Assembly (NCBI RefSeq): GCF_019212185.1
Contig: NZ_CP078138.1
Span: 2,462,501-2,526,500, forward strand
DNA: 64,000 nt
Direction: 5' to 3'
From: Pseudomonas fluorescens
GTDB lineage: Bacteria > Pseudomonadota > Gammaproteobacteria > Pseudomonadales > Pseudomonadaceae
Shown here: one piece after another, positions 34,907-43,876 of the stretch
Numbering within the stretch: position 1 is the first letter of the stretch
How the letters are laid out: each line of letters begins with the position of its first letter
Notes under the pieces: generated by a model
Told to the model about the DNA's origin: nothing
Databases searched by the model: none
What the model saw: only the letters and a program-made list of their open reading frames with translations
Position numbers and translations under genes: made by a program

Positions 34907-35002
34907 CATCGCGAGCGGGCTCGCTCCTACAGTGGGTTTGGTGTTAATCACAGAGGCTGTGGAGCTTGCAGCCCCTGTAGGCGCTGGCTTGCCAGCGAGG
35001 CG
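34907..35002. repeat. inverted pair of REP elements (REPIN)
   Basis: Two Pseudomonas-type REP units face each other: CGCGAGCGGGCTCGCTCCTAC (34910-34930 region) and CCTGTAGGCGCTGGCTTGCC (from 34975). Each has a GC-rich hairpin and the conserved CTAC/GTAG end. They occupy the convergent gap between the porin and MarR genes. Confidence 0.7.
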
Positions 35003-35061
35003 TAGGCACTGCTGGCGCAAGGCTCAAGGCCCCACAGGCCCGCTCCCACCCTTCAGATTTT

Positions 35062-35550
35062 CTATTCCTGATAAATCTTCTTCAGCAGCCGCAGCAGCTC
35101 GTCGCGTTCCTGGTCGTCCAGTGCCGAGGTGGCGTCGAGGTCGCTTTGGGCGGCGATCTGGTTCAGTTCCTTGAGCAGGGTCTCGCCGGTCTTGCTGAGG
35201 AATATCCCGTACGAGCGCTTGTCCGGCTTGCAGCGTACGCGCACTGCCAGCGCCCGGCTCTCCAGCTTATTCAGCAGCGGTACCACCTGGGGCGGCTCGA
35301 TGCTCAGGGCCCGGGCCAGGTCGGCCTGCATCAGGCCGGGGTTTTGATTGATGATCGCCAGCGCCGAGAATTGCGCGGGGCGCAGATCGTGGGCCGAGAG
35401 ACGGCTGATCAGGTTCTGGAACAGTTTCAGTTGCGCACGGCGCATGGCGTAGCCGATCAGATCATTCAGCGCCGAATCCATGGGCGCCTGGGTCTCGGCG
35501 GGAGTCGACGCAGCCTCGACCGACTCGGCGAGGGGGGAGGGCTTGGCCAT
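35062..35550 (-). CDS. MarR-family repressor of hydroxycinnamate catabolism
   Basis: A 162-residue MarR protein. The winged helix-turn-helix spans about residues 65-125 (LRPAQFSALAIINQNPGLMQ, DLARALSIEPPQVVPLLNKL, wing RCKPDKRSYGIFLSKTG). Regulators of this type (FerR/FerC/HcaR) release DNA on binding feruloyl- or coumaroyl-CoA. The palindrome at 35682-35700, between this gene and ech, is the expected operator. The start was set at ATG 35550, which has CAGGA ten bases upstream. Confidence 0.88.
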   Translation of the reverse strand: MAKPSPLAESVEAASTPAETQAPMDSALNDLIGYAMRRAQLKLFQNLISRLSAHDLRPAQFSALAIINQNPGLMQADLARALSIEPPQVVPLLNKLESRALAVRVRCKPDKRSYGIFLSKTGETLLKELNQIAAQSDLDATSALDDQERDELLRLLKKIYQE

Positions 35551-35681
35551 TGCGGGGAAGTCCTGAAGAGTGGAGGTTAACAAGACTATCTAGTTTGCCG
35601 ACCTTGGCCGGTGATTGCTACGGCCAATATCGCTCGGCGCCAAGACCGACCAGTCCATCACCTGCGAGAAAATTGGTTAAA

Positions 35682-35700
35682 TCAATTAATAGTTAATTGA
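35682..35700. promoter_or_regulatory. MarR operator candidate before ech
   Basis: TCAATTAA-TAG-TTAATTGA is a perfect eight-base inverted repeat 63 bases before the ech start, of the size and AT-richness typical of MarR sites. It is placed to repress the ech operon and perhaps the marR gene. Confidence 0.7.
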
Positions 35701-35763
35701 CATAACTAATTCGCTGCTTTAATTTCGAGTCATCTTCAAAACCCAGAACAAGAGAGCATCGCC

Positions 35764-36594
35764 ATGAGCACATACGAAGGTCGCTGGAAAACGGTCAAGG
35801 TCGAAATCGAAGACGGCATCGCGTTTGTCATCCTCAATCGCCCGGAAAAACGCAACGCGATGAGCCCGACCCTGAACCGCGAGATGATCGATGTTCTGGA
35901 AACCCTCGAGCAGGACCCTGCCGCCGGTGTGCTGGTGCTGACCGGTGCGGGCGAAGCCTGGACCGCAGGCATGGACCTCAAGGAATACTTCCGCGAAGTG
36001 GACGCCGGCCCGGAAATCCTCCAGGAAAAAATCCGCCGCGAAGCCTCGCAATGGCAATGGAAACTGCTGCGCATGTACGCCAAGCCGACCATCGCCATGG
36101 TCAATGGCTGGTGCTTCGGCGGCGGTTTCAGCCCGCTGGTGGCCTGCGACCTGGCGATCTGCGCCGACGAAGCAACCTTCGGTCTCTCGGAAATCAACTG
36201 GGGTATCCCGCCGGGCAACCTGGTGAGCAAGGCCATGGCCGACACCGTGGGCCACCGCCAGTCGCTCTACTACATCATGACCGGCAAGACCTTCGGTGGG
36301 CAGAAAGCCGCCGAGATGGGCCTGGTCAACGAAAGCGTGCCCCTGGCGCAACTGCGCGAAGTCACCATCGAGCTGGCGCGTAACCTGCTCGAAAAAAACC
36401 CGGTGGTGCTGCGTGCCGCCAAACACGGTTTCAAACGCTGCCGCGAACTGACCTGGGAGCAGAACGAGGATTACCTGTACGCCAAGCTCGATCAGTCGCG
36501 TTTGCTGGACACCGAAGGCGGTCGCGAGCAGGGCATGAAGCAATTCCTCGACGACAAGAGCATCAAGCCTGGCCTGCAAGCGTATAAACGCTGA
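35764..36594 (+). CDS. ech: hydroxycinnamoyl-CoA hydratase-lyase (feruloyl-CoA hydratase/aldolase)
   Basis: A 276-residue crotonase-family enzyme, the same length as the characterised P. fluorescens HCHL. The catalytic residues known from that enzyme, Glu143 (in FGLSEINWG) and Tyr239 (in NEDYLYAKL), fall at exactly the same positions here. It hydrates feruloyl-, coumaroyl- or caffeoyl-CoA and splits off acetyl-CoA to give vanillin or the corresponding benzaldehyde. It is the first gene of the ferulate operon and is followed by vanillin dehydrogenase. Confidence 0.96.
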   Translation: MSTYEGRWKTVKVEIEDGIAFVILNRPEKRNAMSPTLNREMIDVLETLEQDPAAGVLVLTGAGEAWTAGMDLKEYFREVDAGPEILQEKIRREASQWQWKLLRMYAKPTIAMVNGWCFGGGFSPLVACDLAICADEATFGLSEINWGIPPGNLVSKAMADTVGHRQSLYYIMTGKTFGGQKAAEMGLVNESVPLAQLREVTIELARNLLEKNPVVLRAAKHGFKRCRELTWEQNEDYLYAKLDQSRLLDTEGGREQGMKQFLDDKSIKPGLQAYKR

Positions 36595-36695
36595 AGGACG
36601 ACGCTGCGGGCGCATTGCGCGAAGGCGAGTGCGCCCTGAAGCTGCGTTTACATCACTGCTAAGCATTCCGATAAAGACGATAAAGAGGAATCACC

Positions 36696-38144
36696 ATGCT
36701 GGACGTGCCCCTGCTGATTGGCGGCCAGTCGTGCCCCGCGCGCGACGGTCGAACCTTCGAGCGCCGCAACCCGGTGACTGGCGAGTTGGTGTCGCGGGTT
36801 GCCGCCGCCACCCTGGAAGATGCCGACGCCGCCGTGGCCGCTGCCCAGCAAGCGTTTCCCGCGTGGGCCGCGCTGGCGCCCAATGAACGGCGCAGCCGTT
36901 TGCTCAAGGCCGCCGAACAATTGCAGGCGCGCAGCGGCGAGTTCATCGAGGCGGCGGGCGAGACCGGCGCCATGGCCAACTGGTACGGGTTCAACGTACG
37001 GCTGGCGGCCAACATGCTGCGTGAAGCGGCATCGATGACCACCCAGGTCAATGGTGAAGTGATTCCCTCGGACGTTCCCGGCAGTTTCGCCATGGCCCTG
37101 CGCCAACCCTGTGGCGTGGTGCTGGGCATCGCCCCCTGGAACGCCCCGGTGATTCTCGCCACCCGGGCGATTGCCATGCCGCTGGCCTGTGGCAACACCG
37201 TGGTGCTGAAGGCTTCCGAGCTGAGTCCGGCGGTGCATCGCTTGATCGGCCAGGTGCTGCAGGACGCCGGCCTGGGCGATGGTGTGGTCAACGTCATCAG
37301 TAATGCGCCGGCGGATGCGGCACAGATTGTCGAGCGCCTGATTGCCAACCCGGCCGTACGCCGGGTCAATTTCACCGGTTCGACCCACGTCGGGCGCATT
37401 GTCGGCGAGCTCTCGGCACGCCACCTCAAACCGGCGTTGCTCGAGTTGGGCGGCAAGGCACCGTTGCTGGTGCTCGACGATGCCGACCTGGAGGCTGCCG
37501 TGCAGGCGGCGGCGTTTGGCGCCTACTTCAACCAGGGACAGATCTGTATGTCCACCGAGCGCCTGATTGTCGATGCCAAGGTGGCCGACGCCTTTGTCGC
37601 CCAGTTGGCGGCCAAGGTCGAGACCCTGCGCGCCGGTGATCCTGCCGACCCGGAGTCGGTGCTCGGTTCGCTGGTGGACGCCAGCGCTGGCACGCGGATC
37701 AAAGCGTTGATCGATGATGCCGTGGCCAAGGGCGCGCGCCTGGTGATCGGCGGGCAACTGGAGGGCAGCATCTTGCAGCCGACCCTGCTCGACGGCGTCG
37801 ACGCGAGCATGCGTTTGTACCGCGAAGAGTCCTTCGGCCCGGTGGCGGTGGTGCTGCGCGGCGAGGGTGATGAAGCGCTGTTGCAACTGGCCAACGACTC
37901 CGAGTTCGGTTTGTCGGCGGCGATTTTCAGTCGTGACACCGGCCGTGCCCTGGCCCTGGCCCAGCGGGTCGAATCGGGCATCTGCCACATCAACGGCCCG
38001 ACCGTGCACGACGAAGCGCAAATGCCTTTTGGCGGGGTCAAGTCCAGCGGCTACGGCAGTTTTGGCGGCAAGGCATCGATTGAGCATTTCACTCAGTTGC
38101 GCTGGGTCACCCTCCAGAATGGTCCACGGCACTATCCGATCTGA
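36696..38144 (+). CDS. vdh: vanillin dehydrogenase
   Basis: A 482-residue aldehyde dehydrogenase. It shows the NAD-binding IAPWNAPVIL segment, FTGSTHVGRIVGE, glutamate in LLELGGKAPLLV and catalytic cysteine in FNQGQICMSTERL. It oxidises vanillin and p-hydroxybenzaldehyde from the Ech reaction to vanillate and p-hydroxybenzoate. AAGAGG precedes ATG 36696. The vanillate made could be handled by the VanAB-like pair at 16360-18426 or by genes outside the window. Confidence 0.95.
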   Translation: MLDVPLLIGGQSCPARDGRTFERRNPVTGELVSRVAAATLEDADAAVAAAQQAFPAWAALAPNERRSRLLKAAEQLQARSGEFIEAAGETGAMANWYGFNVRLAANMLREAASMTTQVNGEVIPSDVPGSFAMALRQPCGVVLGIAPWNAPVILATRAIAMPLACGNTVVLKASELSPAVHRLIGQVLQDAGLGDGVVNVISNAPADAAQIVERLIANPAVRRVNFTGSTHVGRIVGELSARHLKPALLELGGKAPLLVLDDADLEAAVQAAAFGAYFNQGQICMSTERLIVDAKVADAFVAQLAAKVETLRAGDPADPESVLGSLVDASAGTRIKALIDDAVAKGARLVIGGQLEGSILQPTLLDGVDASMRLYREESFGPVAVVLRGEGDEALLQLANDSEFGLSAAIFSRDTGRALALAQRVESGICHINGPTVHDEAQMPFGGVKSSGYGSFGGKASIEHFTQLRWVTLQNGPRHYPI

Positions 38145-38300
38145 ACCGGCAACACGGTGGGCGGCGTCTTCCACGCAAAGCCGTCGCCCGCCAGCATCAC
38201 CGAAATAACAATAACAAGGCTGCAGCCAACGGCTGCCATGCCAGCGATGAGTCACCCGAGTGTGGCTCGGTCCTGGTGTGCCTCGACGGAGAACAGGCAC

Positions 38301-40184
38301 TTGAGTTCCGAATCCAGTTTGCAATCCCACGCCCCAGCCAGCGCTCCGCGCTATCGCCACGTGTCCATCGGTGGCGCAGCGGTCGAGGTCACGCAGCGCC
38401 ACGGCGAACTGCACATGCGCTCCCTCGAACCCCTGGCCGAGATGCCCCCGCGCTTGCTCGACCGTTTGCTGCATTGGGCCCGAGTGCGTCCCGATCAGAC
38501 CTTTATTGCCGCCCGCCAGGATGGCGGTGACTGGCGGCGGGTGAGTTACGCGCAGATGCTCGACAGCGTGCGGGCCATCGCCCAATCCCTGCTCGGCTAC
38601 GGACTGTCGGCCGAGAGGCCGCTGGTGCTGCTGTCGGGCAATGACATCGAACATTTGCAAGTGGCCCTGGGCGCCATGTACGCCGGCATTCCCTACTGCC
38701 CGGTGTCGCCGGCTTACTCGCTGCTGTCCCAGGATTACTCCAAGCTGCGCCACGTCTGCGAACTGCTGCAACCGGGCCTGGTGTTTGTCAGTGACGCGGC
38801 CGCCTATGGCCGCGCCATCGACGCCGTGCTGCCCCAGGATACGCCGCTGATCAGCGTGCGCGGCGAGGTGGCCGGGCGTCCTCAGGTGAGTTTCGCCAGC
38901 CTGCTGGAGCAACCGGGTGGCGCCGAGGCTGAAGCCGCGTTTGCCGCCACTGGGCCAGACACCATTGCCAAGTTTCTCTTCACCTCCGGCTCGACCCGCC
39001 TGCCCAAGGCGGTGATCACCACCCAGCGCATGCTCTGCGCCAACCAGCAGATGCTGTTGCAGACCTTTCCGGTGTTCGGCGAAGAACCGCCGGTGCTGGT
39101 GGATTGGTTGCCGTGGAACCACACCTTCGGCGGCAGCCACAACCTCGGCATCGTCCTGTACAACGGCGGCAGTTTCTATCTGGATGACGGCAAGCCGACC
39201 GCCCAGGGTTTTGCCCAGACCCTGCGCAATCTCAAGGAAATCTCGCCCACCGCTTACCTGACGGTGCCCAAGGGCTGGGAAGAATTGGTCTCGGCGCTGG
39301 AGCAGGACGCTGAACTGCGCGCCAGTTTTTTCAAGCGCGTCAGCCTGTTTTTCTTCGCCGCCGCCGGGCTGTCGCAAAGCATCTGGGATCGCCTCGACCG
39401 GGTCGCCGAACAGCACTGTGGCGAGCGCATCCGAATGATGGCCGGACTCGGCATGACCGAGGCCTCGCCGTCCTGCACCTTCACCACCGGGCCTTTGTCG
39501 ATGGCCGGCTACATCGGCTTGCCGGCGCCGGGCTGCGAGGTACGCCTGGTACCCAAGGAAGGCAAGCTCGAAGGGCGCTTCCGTGGGCCGCACATCATGC
39601 CCGGCTACTGGCGCTCGCCGCAGCAGACCGCCGAAGTGTTCGACGAGCAGGGCTATTACTGTTCCGGTGACGCACTCAAGCTGGCCAACCCCCATGCGCC
39701 GCAACAAGGCTTGATGTTCGACGGGCGCATTGCCGAAGACTTCAAGTTGTCGTCCGGAGTTTTCGTCAGCGTTGGCCCGCTGCGCAATCGCGCGGTGCTG
39801 GAGGGCTCGCCCTATGTCCAGGACCTGGTGGTGACCGCGCCGGACCGCGAATGCCTGGGCGCCCTGGTGTTCCCGCGCCTGTACGAATGCCGCCGCCTGG
39901 CGGGGCTCGCGGCTGATGCCAGTGACGCCCAGGTACTGGCCAGCGCGCCCGTGCGCCAGTGGTTCGGTGACTGGCTGCAGCGGCTCAATCGTGACGCCAG
40001 CGGCAATGCCAGCCGCCTGGAGTGGATCGCGTTGCTCGACGAGCCGGCGTCGATTGATCGCGGAGAAATCACCGACAAAGGCTCAATCAACCAGCGAGCG
40101 GTGTTGCAGTGGCGTGCGGAGCAGGTCGAGGCGCTGTATCGCGGTGAAGAGCCCTCGATCCTGCGTGCCGGGCCACGTCCATGA
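38301..40184 (+). CDS. fcs: feruloyl-CoA synthetase
   Basis: A roughly 627-residue acyl-adenylate-forming enzyme. It has the AMP-binding P-loop-like FTSGSTRLPKAVITT, and MMAGLGMTEASP; the later GDALKL and FDGRIAEDFKLSSG correspond to the family's core motifs A5/A8. It activates ferulate, p-coumarate and caffeate to CoA thioesters for Ech. The start is uncertain: TTG 38301 has GGAG nine bases upstream, while ATGs at 38238 and 38247 lie in frame without good ribosome sites. The stop overlaps the thiolase start (ATGA). Confidence 0.92.
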   Translation: MSSESSLQSHAPASAPRYRHVSIGGAAVEVTQRHGELHMRSLEPLAEMPPRLLDRLLHWARVRPDQTFIAARQDGGDWRRVSYAQMLDSVRAIAQSLLGYGLSAERPLVLLSGNDIEHLQVALGAMYAGIPYCPVSPAYSLLSQDYSKLRHVCELLQPGLVFVSDAAAYGRAIDAVLPQDTPLISVRGEVAGRPQVSFASLLEQPGGAEAEAAFAATGPDTIAKFLFTSGSTRLPKAVITTQRMLCANQQMLLQTFPVFGEEPPVLVDWLPWNHTFGGSHNLGIVLYNGGSFYLDDGKPTAQGFAQTLRNLKEISPTAYLTVPKGWEELVSALEQDAELRASFFKRVSLFFFAAAGLSQSIWDRLDRVAEQHCGERIRMMAGLGMTEASPSCTFTTGPLSMAGYIGLPAPGCEVRLVPKEGKLEGRFRGPHIMPGYWRSPQQTAEVFDEQGYYCSGDALKLANPHAPQQGLMFDGRIAEDFKLSSGVFVSVGPLRNRAVLEGSPYVQDLVVTAPDRECLGALVFPRLYECRRLAGLAADASDAQVLASAPVRQWFGDWLQRLNRDASGNASRLEWIALLDEPASIDRGEITDKGSINQRAVLQWRAEQVEALYRGEEPSILRAGPRP

Positions 40185-41422
40185 GTAGCGCTGGGCAGTT
40201 TTGCGCATTCAACGATGTAGCGATTCTCGACGCGGTGCGCACGCCCTGGGTCGATGTCGGCGGGGCGCTGGCCCAGGTCTCGCCGATCGATCTGGGGATC
40301 AAGGTCGGTCGTGAGGTGCTGGCCCGTAGCGGGCTGGCGCCAGAGGCGGTCGACTCGGTGTTGGCCGGCTCCATGGCTCAGGCCAGCTTCGACGCCTACA
40401 TGCTGCCACGCCATATCGGGCTCTACAGCGGCGTGCCGCAACAAGTGCCGGCACTGGCGGTGCAGCGCATCTGTGCCACCGGTTTCGAACTGCTGCGCCA
40501 GGCGGGCGAGCAGATTGGCGCGGGCGCGCAACTGGCGCTGTGCGTAGGCAGCGAATCGATGTCGCGCAACCCGATTGCCGCCTACAGCCATCGCGGCGGA
40601 TTTCGTCTCGGGGCGCCGGTGGAGTTCAAGGATTTCCTCTGGGAAGCGCTCTACGACCCGGCCCCGGGACTGGACATGATCGCCACCGCAGAAAACCTCG
40701 CCCGGCGTCACGGCCTGAGCCGCGAGGCGGTGGACCGCTTCGCCCTCGACAGTCACCAGTTGGCTTTGCAGGCGCAAGGCAGCGGCTGGTTCGACGCGGA
40801 AATAGTCGCAGTGTGCAATGAAGTGTTTGAGTTGCAGGGCTATCAGCCGCGAGGCATTGCCCTGCCGCGACGCTGCGAGGCGGTCACTGCGGACAGTCAC
40901 CCGCGTCCCACCGATCTGCCGGCGCTGGCCCGGCTAACGGCGATTCACCCCGAGGGCTTGCAGACCGCCGGCAACAGCTGTGCGGTGGTCGACGGCGCAG
41001 CGGCGGCGCTGGTCGGTCGCACTTGCCTGAGCGACCGTCCGCCGCTGGCGAATTTGTTGGCGACGGCGGTGGTCGGGGTAGCGCCGGAGTTCATGGGCAT
41101 CGGCCCGGTTCCGGCGATCCAGTTGCTGCTGCAGCTTACCGGGCTGAGCCTGGACGCCATCGGCCTGTTCGAAATCAACGAGGCGCAGGGCGCCCAAGTG
41201 CTGGCGGTGGCTCAATCGCTGGAGCTGGAGGGCGAGCGGCTCAACCGTCGTGGTGGTTCGATTGCCCTTGGGCATCCCTTGGCCGCCACCGGCTTGCGCC
41301 TGGTGTTGACCCTGGCCCGGCAACTGCGCGAGCGAAATCTGCGTTACGGCATTGCTGCTGCCTGTGTCGGCGGCGGGCAGGGCATGGCCGTGCTGATCGA
41401 AAACCCGGATTTTCGCGGCTGA
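40181..41422 (+). CDS. acetyl-CoA acyltransferase (thiolase) of ferulate operon
   Basis: A 413-residue thiolase with active-site Cys in QRICATGFELL, the His motif GHPLAATG and the second Cys in AACVGGGQG. Pseudomonas ferulate clusters commonly carry a thiolase (aat) whose role would be in an alternative beta-oxidation route for feruloyl-CoA; the hydratase-lyase route does not need it. It overlaps fcs by four bases and is followed by an acyl-CoA dehydrogenase, consistent with that side route. Confidence 0.92.
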   Translation: MSSAGQFCAFNDVAILDAVRTPWVDVGGALAQVSPIDLGIKVGREVLARSGLAPEAVDSVLAGSMAQASFDAYMLPRHIGLYSGVPQQVPALAVQRICATGFELLRQAGEQIGAGAQLALCVGSESMSRNPIAAYSHRGGFRLGAPVEFKDFLWEALYDPAPGLDMIATAENLARRHGLSREAVDRFALDSHQLALQAQGSGWFDAEIVAVCNEVFELQGYQPRGIALPRRCEAVTADSHPRPTDLPALARLTAIHPEGLQTAGNSCAVVDGAAAALVGRTCLSDRPPLANLLATAVVGVAPEFMGIGPVPAIQLLLQLTGLSLDAIGLFEINEAQGAQVLAVAQSLELEGERLNRRGGSIALGHPLAATGLRLVLTLARQLRERNLRYGIAAACVGGGQGMAVLIENPDFRG

Positions 41423-41464
41423 AGCATCGCGCGGTTCCTCCTATTTGATGACTCGAGGTGTGCC

Positions 41465-43213
41465 ATGTGGCAGTACCAGGCGCCGTTGCGCGACATGCAA
41501 TTTGTCTTTGAACAGTGGCTGCAAGCCCCAGAGGCCTGGCAGCAGATGCCGGCCTTCGAGGCTCTCGACTTGCCACTGGCCTGCCAGGTGCTGGAAGAGG
41601 CCGGACGCTTCAGTGCGCAGGTACTGGCGCCGCTCAACAGCAGTGGTGACCGCCAGGGGTGCCGTTTCGAGAGTGGCCAGGTGACCACGCCGGACGGTTT
41701 TGCCCAGGCCTACCAAGCCTATGTCGACGGTGGCTGGCCGGCCCTGGCCTGTGCTGAAACCTTCGGTGGCCAGGGCCTGCCGCAACTGCTCGATGCCGCC
41801 TTGCAGGAAATGCTCTACGCCAGCAACCACGCCTGGGCGATGTACACCGGAATCGCCCATGGCGCCTACCTGTGCCTCAAGACCCACGCGCCAGAGTGGA
41901 TTCAGCAACGCTACCTGCCGTCGATTGTCAGCGGCGAAACGCTGCCGACCATGTGCCTGACCGAACCTCAGGCCGGCAGTGATGTCGGCCTGCTGCGTTG
42001 TCGCGCCGAACCCCAGGACGACGGCAGTTATCGATTGAGCGGCAGCAAGCTGTTCATCTCCGGCGGCGAACATGACCTGACCGAGAACATCCTGCACCTG
42101 GTGCTGGCCCGCTTGCCCGGAGCACCCTCCGGGAGCCGGGGCGTGTCGCTGTTCCTGGTGCCCAAGCGTCTGGATGGCGGATTGAGCAATGCCGTGCGCT
42201 GCGATGGCATCGAACACAAGATGGGCATCAAGGGCAGTGCCACCTGTTCGCTGGTGTTCGACGGTGCTCAAGGCTGGCTGATCGGCGAGGCCAATCGCGG
42301 TTTGGCGGCGATGTTCGTGATGATGAACTCGGCGCGCTTGCATGTCGGCCTGCAGGGCCTGGGGCATGCCGAGTCGGCGTCGCAGAACGCCTCTGCCTAT
42401 GCGCTGGAACGCAAGCAAATGCGTGCGCCCGCTCGCCCGGTCGAAGTCGAAGCCGAAGTGGCCGACCCCATTCATTTTCATCCGGCCATGCGCCGGGTGT
42501 TGCTGGAACTGAGGGCCTATGCCGAGGGCATGCGTGCGGTCGGTTACTGGGCGGCGCATTTGTTGGATCAGTCCGAGCAGGCCGAGGATCTGCCCACTCG
42601 TCAGCGCGCCTTGCAACTGGCGGAGCTGCTGACGCCGGTGATCAAGGCGTTCTTCACCGAGCAGGGTTTTCGCCTGGCCAGCAACGCCTTGCAGGTGTTC
42701 GGTGGCTACGGCTACGTCAGCGAGTTCGCCATCGAACAGACCCTGCGCGACAGCCGGATCGCGATGATTTACGAGGGCAGCAACGAAATCCAGGCCAATG
42801 ACCTGCTGCTGCGCAAAGTGCTGGGGGATGAAGGTCGCGCCTTTGGCCAACTGTTGGCGGTCATGCGCGAAGAGGCCGAACTGGCCTGTAACGACACCCG
42901 CTTTGGCGCTGAGCTGGTGCAGCTGTGCGACAAACTCGAGACAGTGCAACTTGAGATAGGGGACCTCGCCGTCACGGAGCGCGAATACCCGTATCGAGCC
43001 GCTGGCGATTTCCTGCGCCTGTGTGGCGTGGCGCTGTTGGGGTTTTCCTGGGCGAGAGCGGCACGGGTGTCTCGCCTGTTACCTGACAGCGATCCACTGC
43101 GTGCCAACAAACTGGAAACCGCGCGTTTCTTCTTTGCCTACCTGCTGCCAGAAGCCGATCAACGCCTCGCAGCCATTCGGGCGGCGAGAGCGCCGTTGCC
43201 GTTTTTGATCTGA
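41465..43213 (+). CDS. acyl-CoA dehydrogenase of ferulate operon
   Basis: A 582-residue flavoprotein of the long acyl-CoA dehydrogenase subgroup. It shows CLTEPQAGSDVG and KLFISGGEHD for FAD/substrate binding, QVFGGYGYVSEF and the terminal block YEGSNEIQANDLLLRK. The last part (about 440-582) is the extra C-terminal domain of this subgroup. It ends the ferulate operon. A role in side-chain reduction/oxidation of dihydrocinnamoyl-CoA compounds is plausible but not shown. Confidence 0.92.
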   Translation: MWQYQAPLRDMQFVFEQWLQAPEAWQQMPAFEALDLPLACQVLEEAGRFSAQVLAPLNSSGDRQGCRFESGQVTTPDGFAQAYQAYVDGGWPALACAETFGGQGLPQLLDAALQEMLYASNHAWAMYTGIAHGAYLCLKTHAPEWIQQRYLPSIVSGETLPTMCLTEPQAGSDVGLLRCRAEPQDDGSYRLSGSKLFISGGEHDLTENILHLVLARLPGAPSGSRGVSLFLVPKRLDGGLSNAVRCDGIEHKMGIKGSATCSLVFDGAQGWLIGEANRGLAAMFVMMNSARLHVGLQGLGHAESASQNASAYALERKQMRAPARPVEVEAEVADPIHFHPAMRRVLLELRAYAEGMRAVGYWAAHLLDQSEQAEDLPTRQRALQLAELLTPVIKAFFTEQGFRLASNALQVFGGYGYVSEFAIEQTLRDSRIAMIYEGSNEIQANDLLLRKVLGDEGRAFGQLLAVMREEAELACNDTRFGAELVQLCDKLETVQLEIGDLAVTEREYPYRAAGDFLRLCGVALLGFSWARAARVSRLLPDSDPLRANKLETARFFFAYLLPEADQRLAAIRAARAPLPFLI

Positions 43214-43339
43214 AAAAACGCCCGCCAGGCCCAATGTGGCTCGCTCCCACAAACAGCGCGAACCACATCGAGCCACCGCCGCCACGCCAGTTGTACAGGC
43301 CGAATTCCTGTCCAGGGTTGGCCCATAACCCCATTTGAA

Positions 43340-43817
43340 CACCTGCCAGGCGTTGTCTACCGCCTGAACGTGTTCCCGATCAGCCTGCCGCCGTTGCGTG
43401 AGCGGCGCGAAGATATTCCGTTGCTGATGAGCTACTTTCTGCGTCACTTCAGTCAGCGCCATGGGCGGCGTTTGGCGGGGTTCAGCACAAGGTTGGTGAA
43501 TGCGCTGCTGACCTATCGGTTTCCCGGCAACATTCGCGAGTTGCAGAACCTGATCGAGCGCGGAGTGATCTGCGCTGGCGACGGGGAGGTCACCGACTCC
43601 AGCGCCCGTCGCCGACCGGGTATCGGGCGATCCGCTGTTGGAGGGGTTGCAGGCTTTCGTCTCCGGACGCCAGCGGACCCTCAACCAGCCCCTGGCAGAA
43701 ATCGAACTGCACCTGGTGCGCCTGGCAATGGAGCGCACCGGCGGCAATATCACCGCCGCCGCGCAAATGCTCGGCATGAGCCGCGCCCAGGTCAGTTATC
43801 GGCTCAAGGGCAACTGA
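43340..43817 (+). pseudogene. sigma-54-dependent activator remnant (truncated, frameshifted)
   Basis: Only the C-terminal part of an NtrC-type activator remains. From about 43349 the frame reads YRLNVFPISLPPLRERREDI and YRFPGNIRELQNLIERGVI, the end of the AAA+ domain. The frame then shifts near 43600-43610, and the +1 frame gives LAEIELHLVRLAMERTGGNI and AAAQMLGMSRAQVSYRLKGN to a stop at 43817, a Fis-type helix-turn-helix. The Walker A, GAFTGA and sensor domains are absent. This is a decayed gene, perhaps once the regulator of a neighbouring operon. Unrelated sequence with a REP-like TGGCTCGCTCCCACA motif lies upstream (43236-43250). Confidence 0.8.
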
Positions 43818-43876
43818 CACCGGGCGCTCCGCTGCTGGCGATGAAGTCGATGCGGTTTGTCCTGGAACGAAGTGCC

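Noticed and set aside
36648..39707. 1019-codon minus-strand frame
   Set aside because: It is antisense to vdh and fcs, which have complete motifs; the product is a His/Gln/Arg-rich shadow typical of GC-rich genes.
42972..43334. minus-strand frame whose start reads WANPGQEFGLYNWRGGGG
   Set aside because: The first residues look protein-like and may be a fragment of a lost gene, but most of the frame is antisense to the acyl-CoA dehydrogenase and no family is recognisable.
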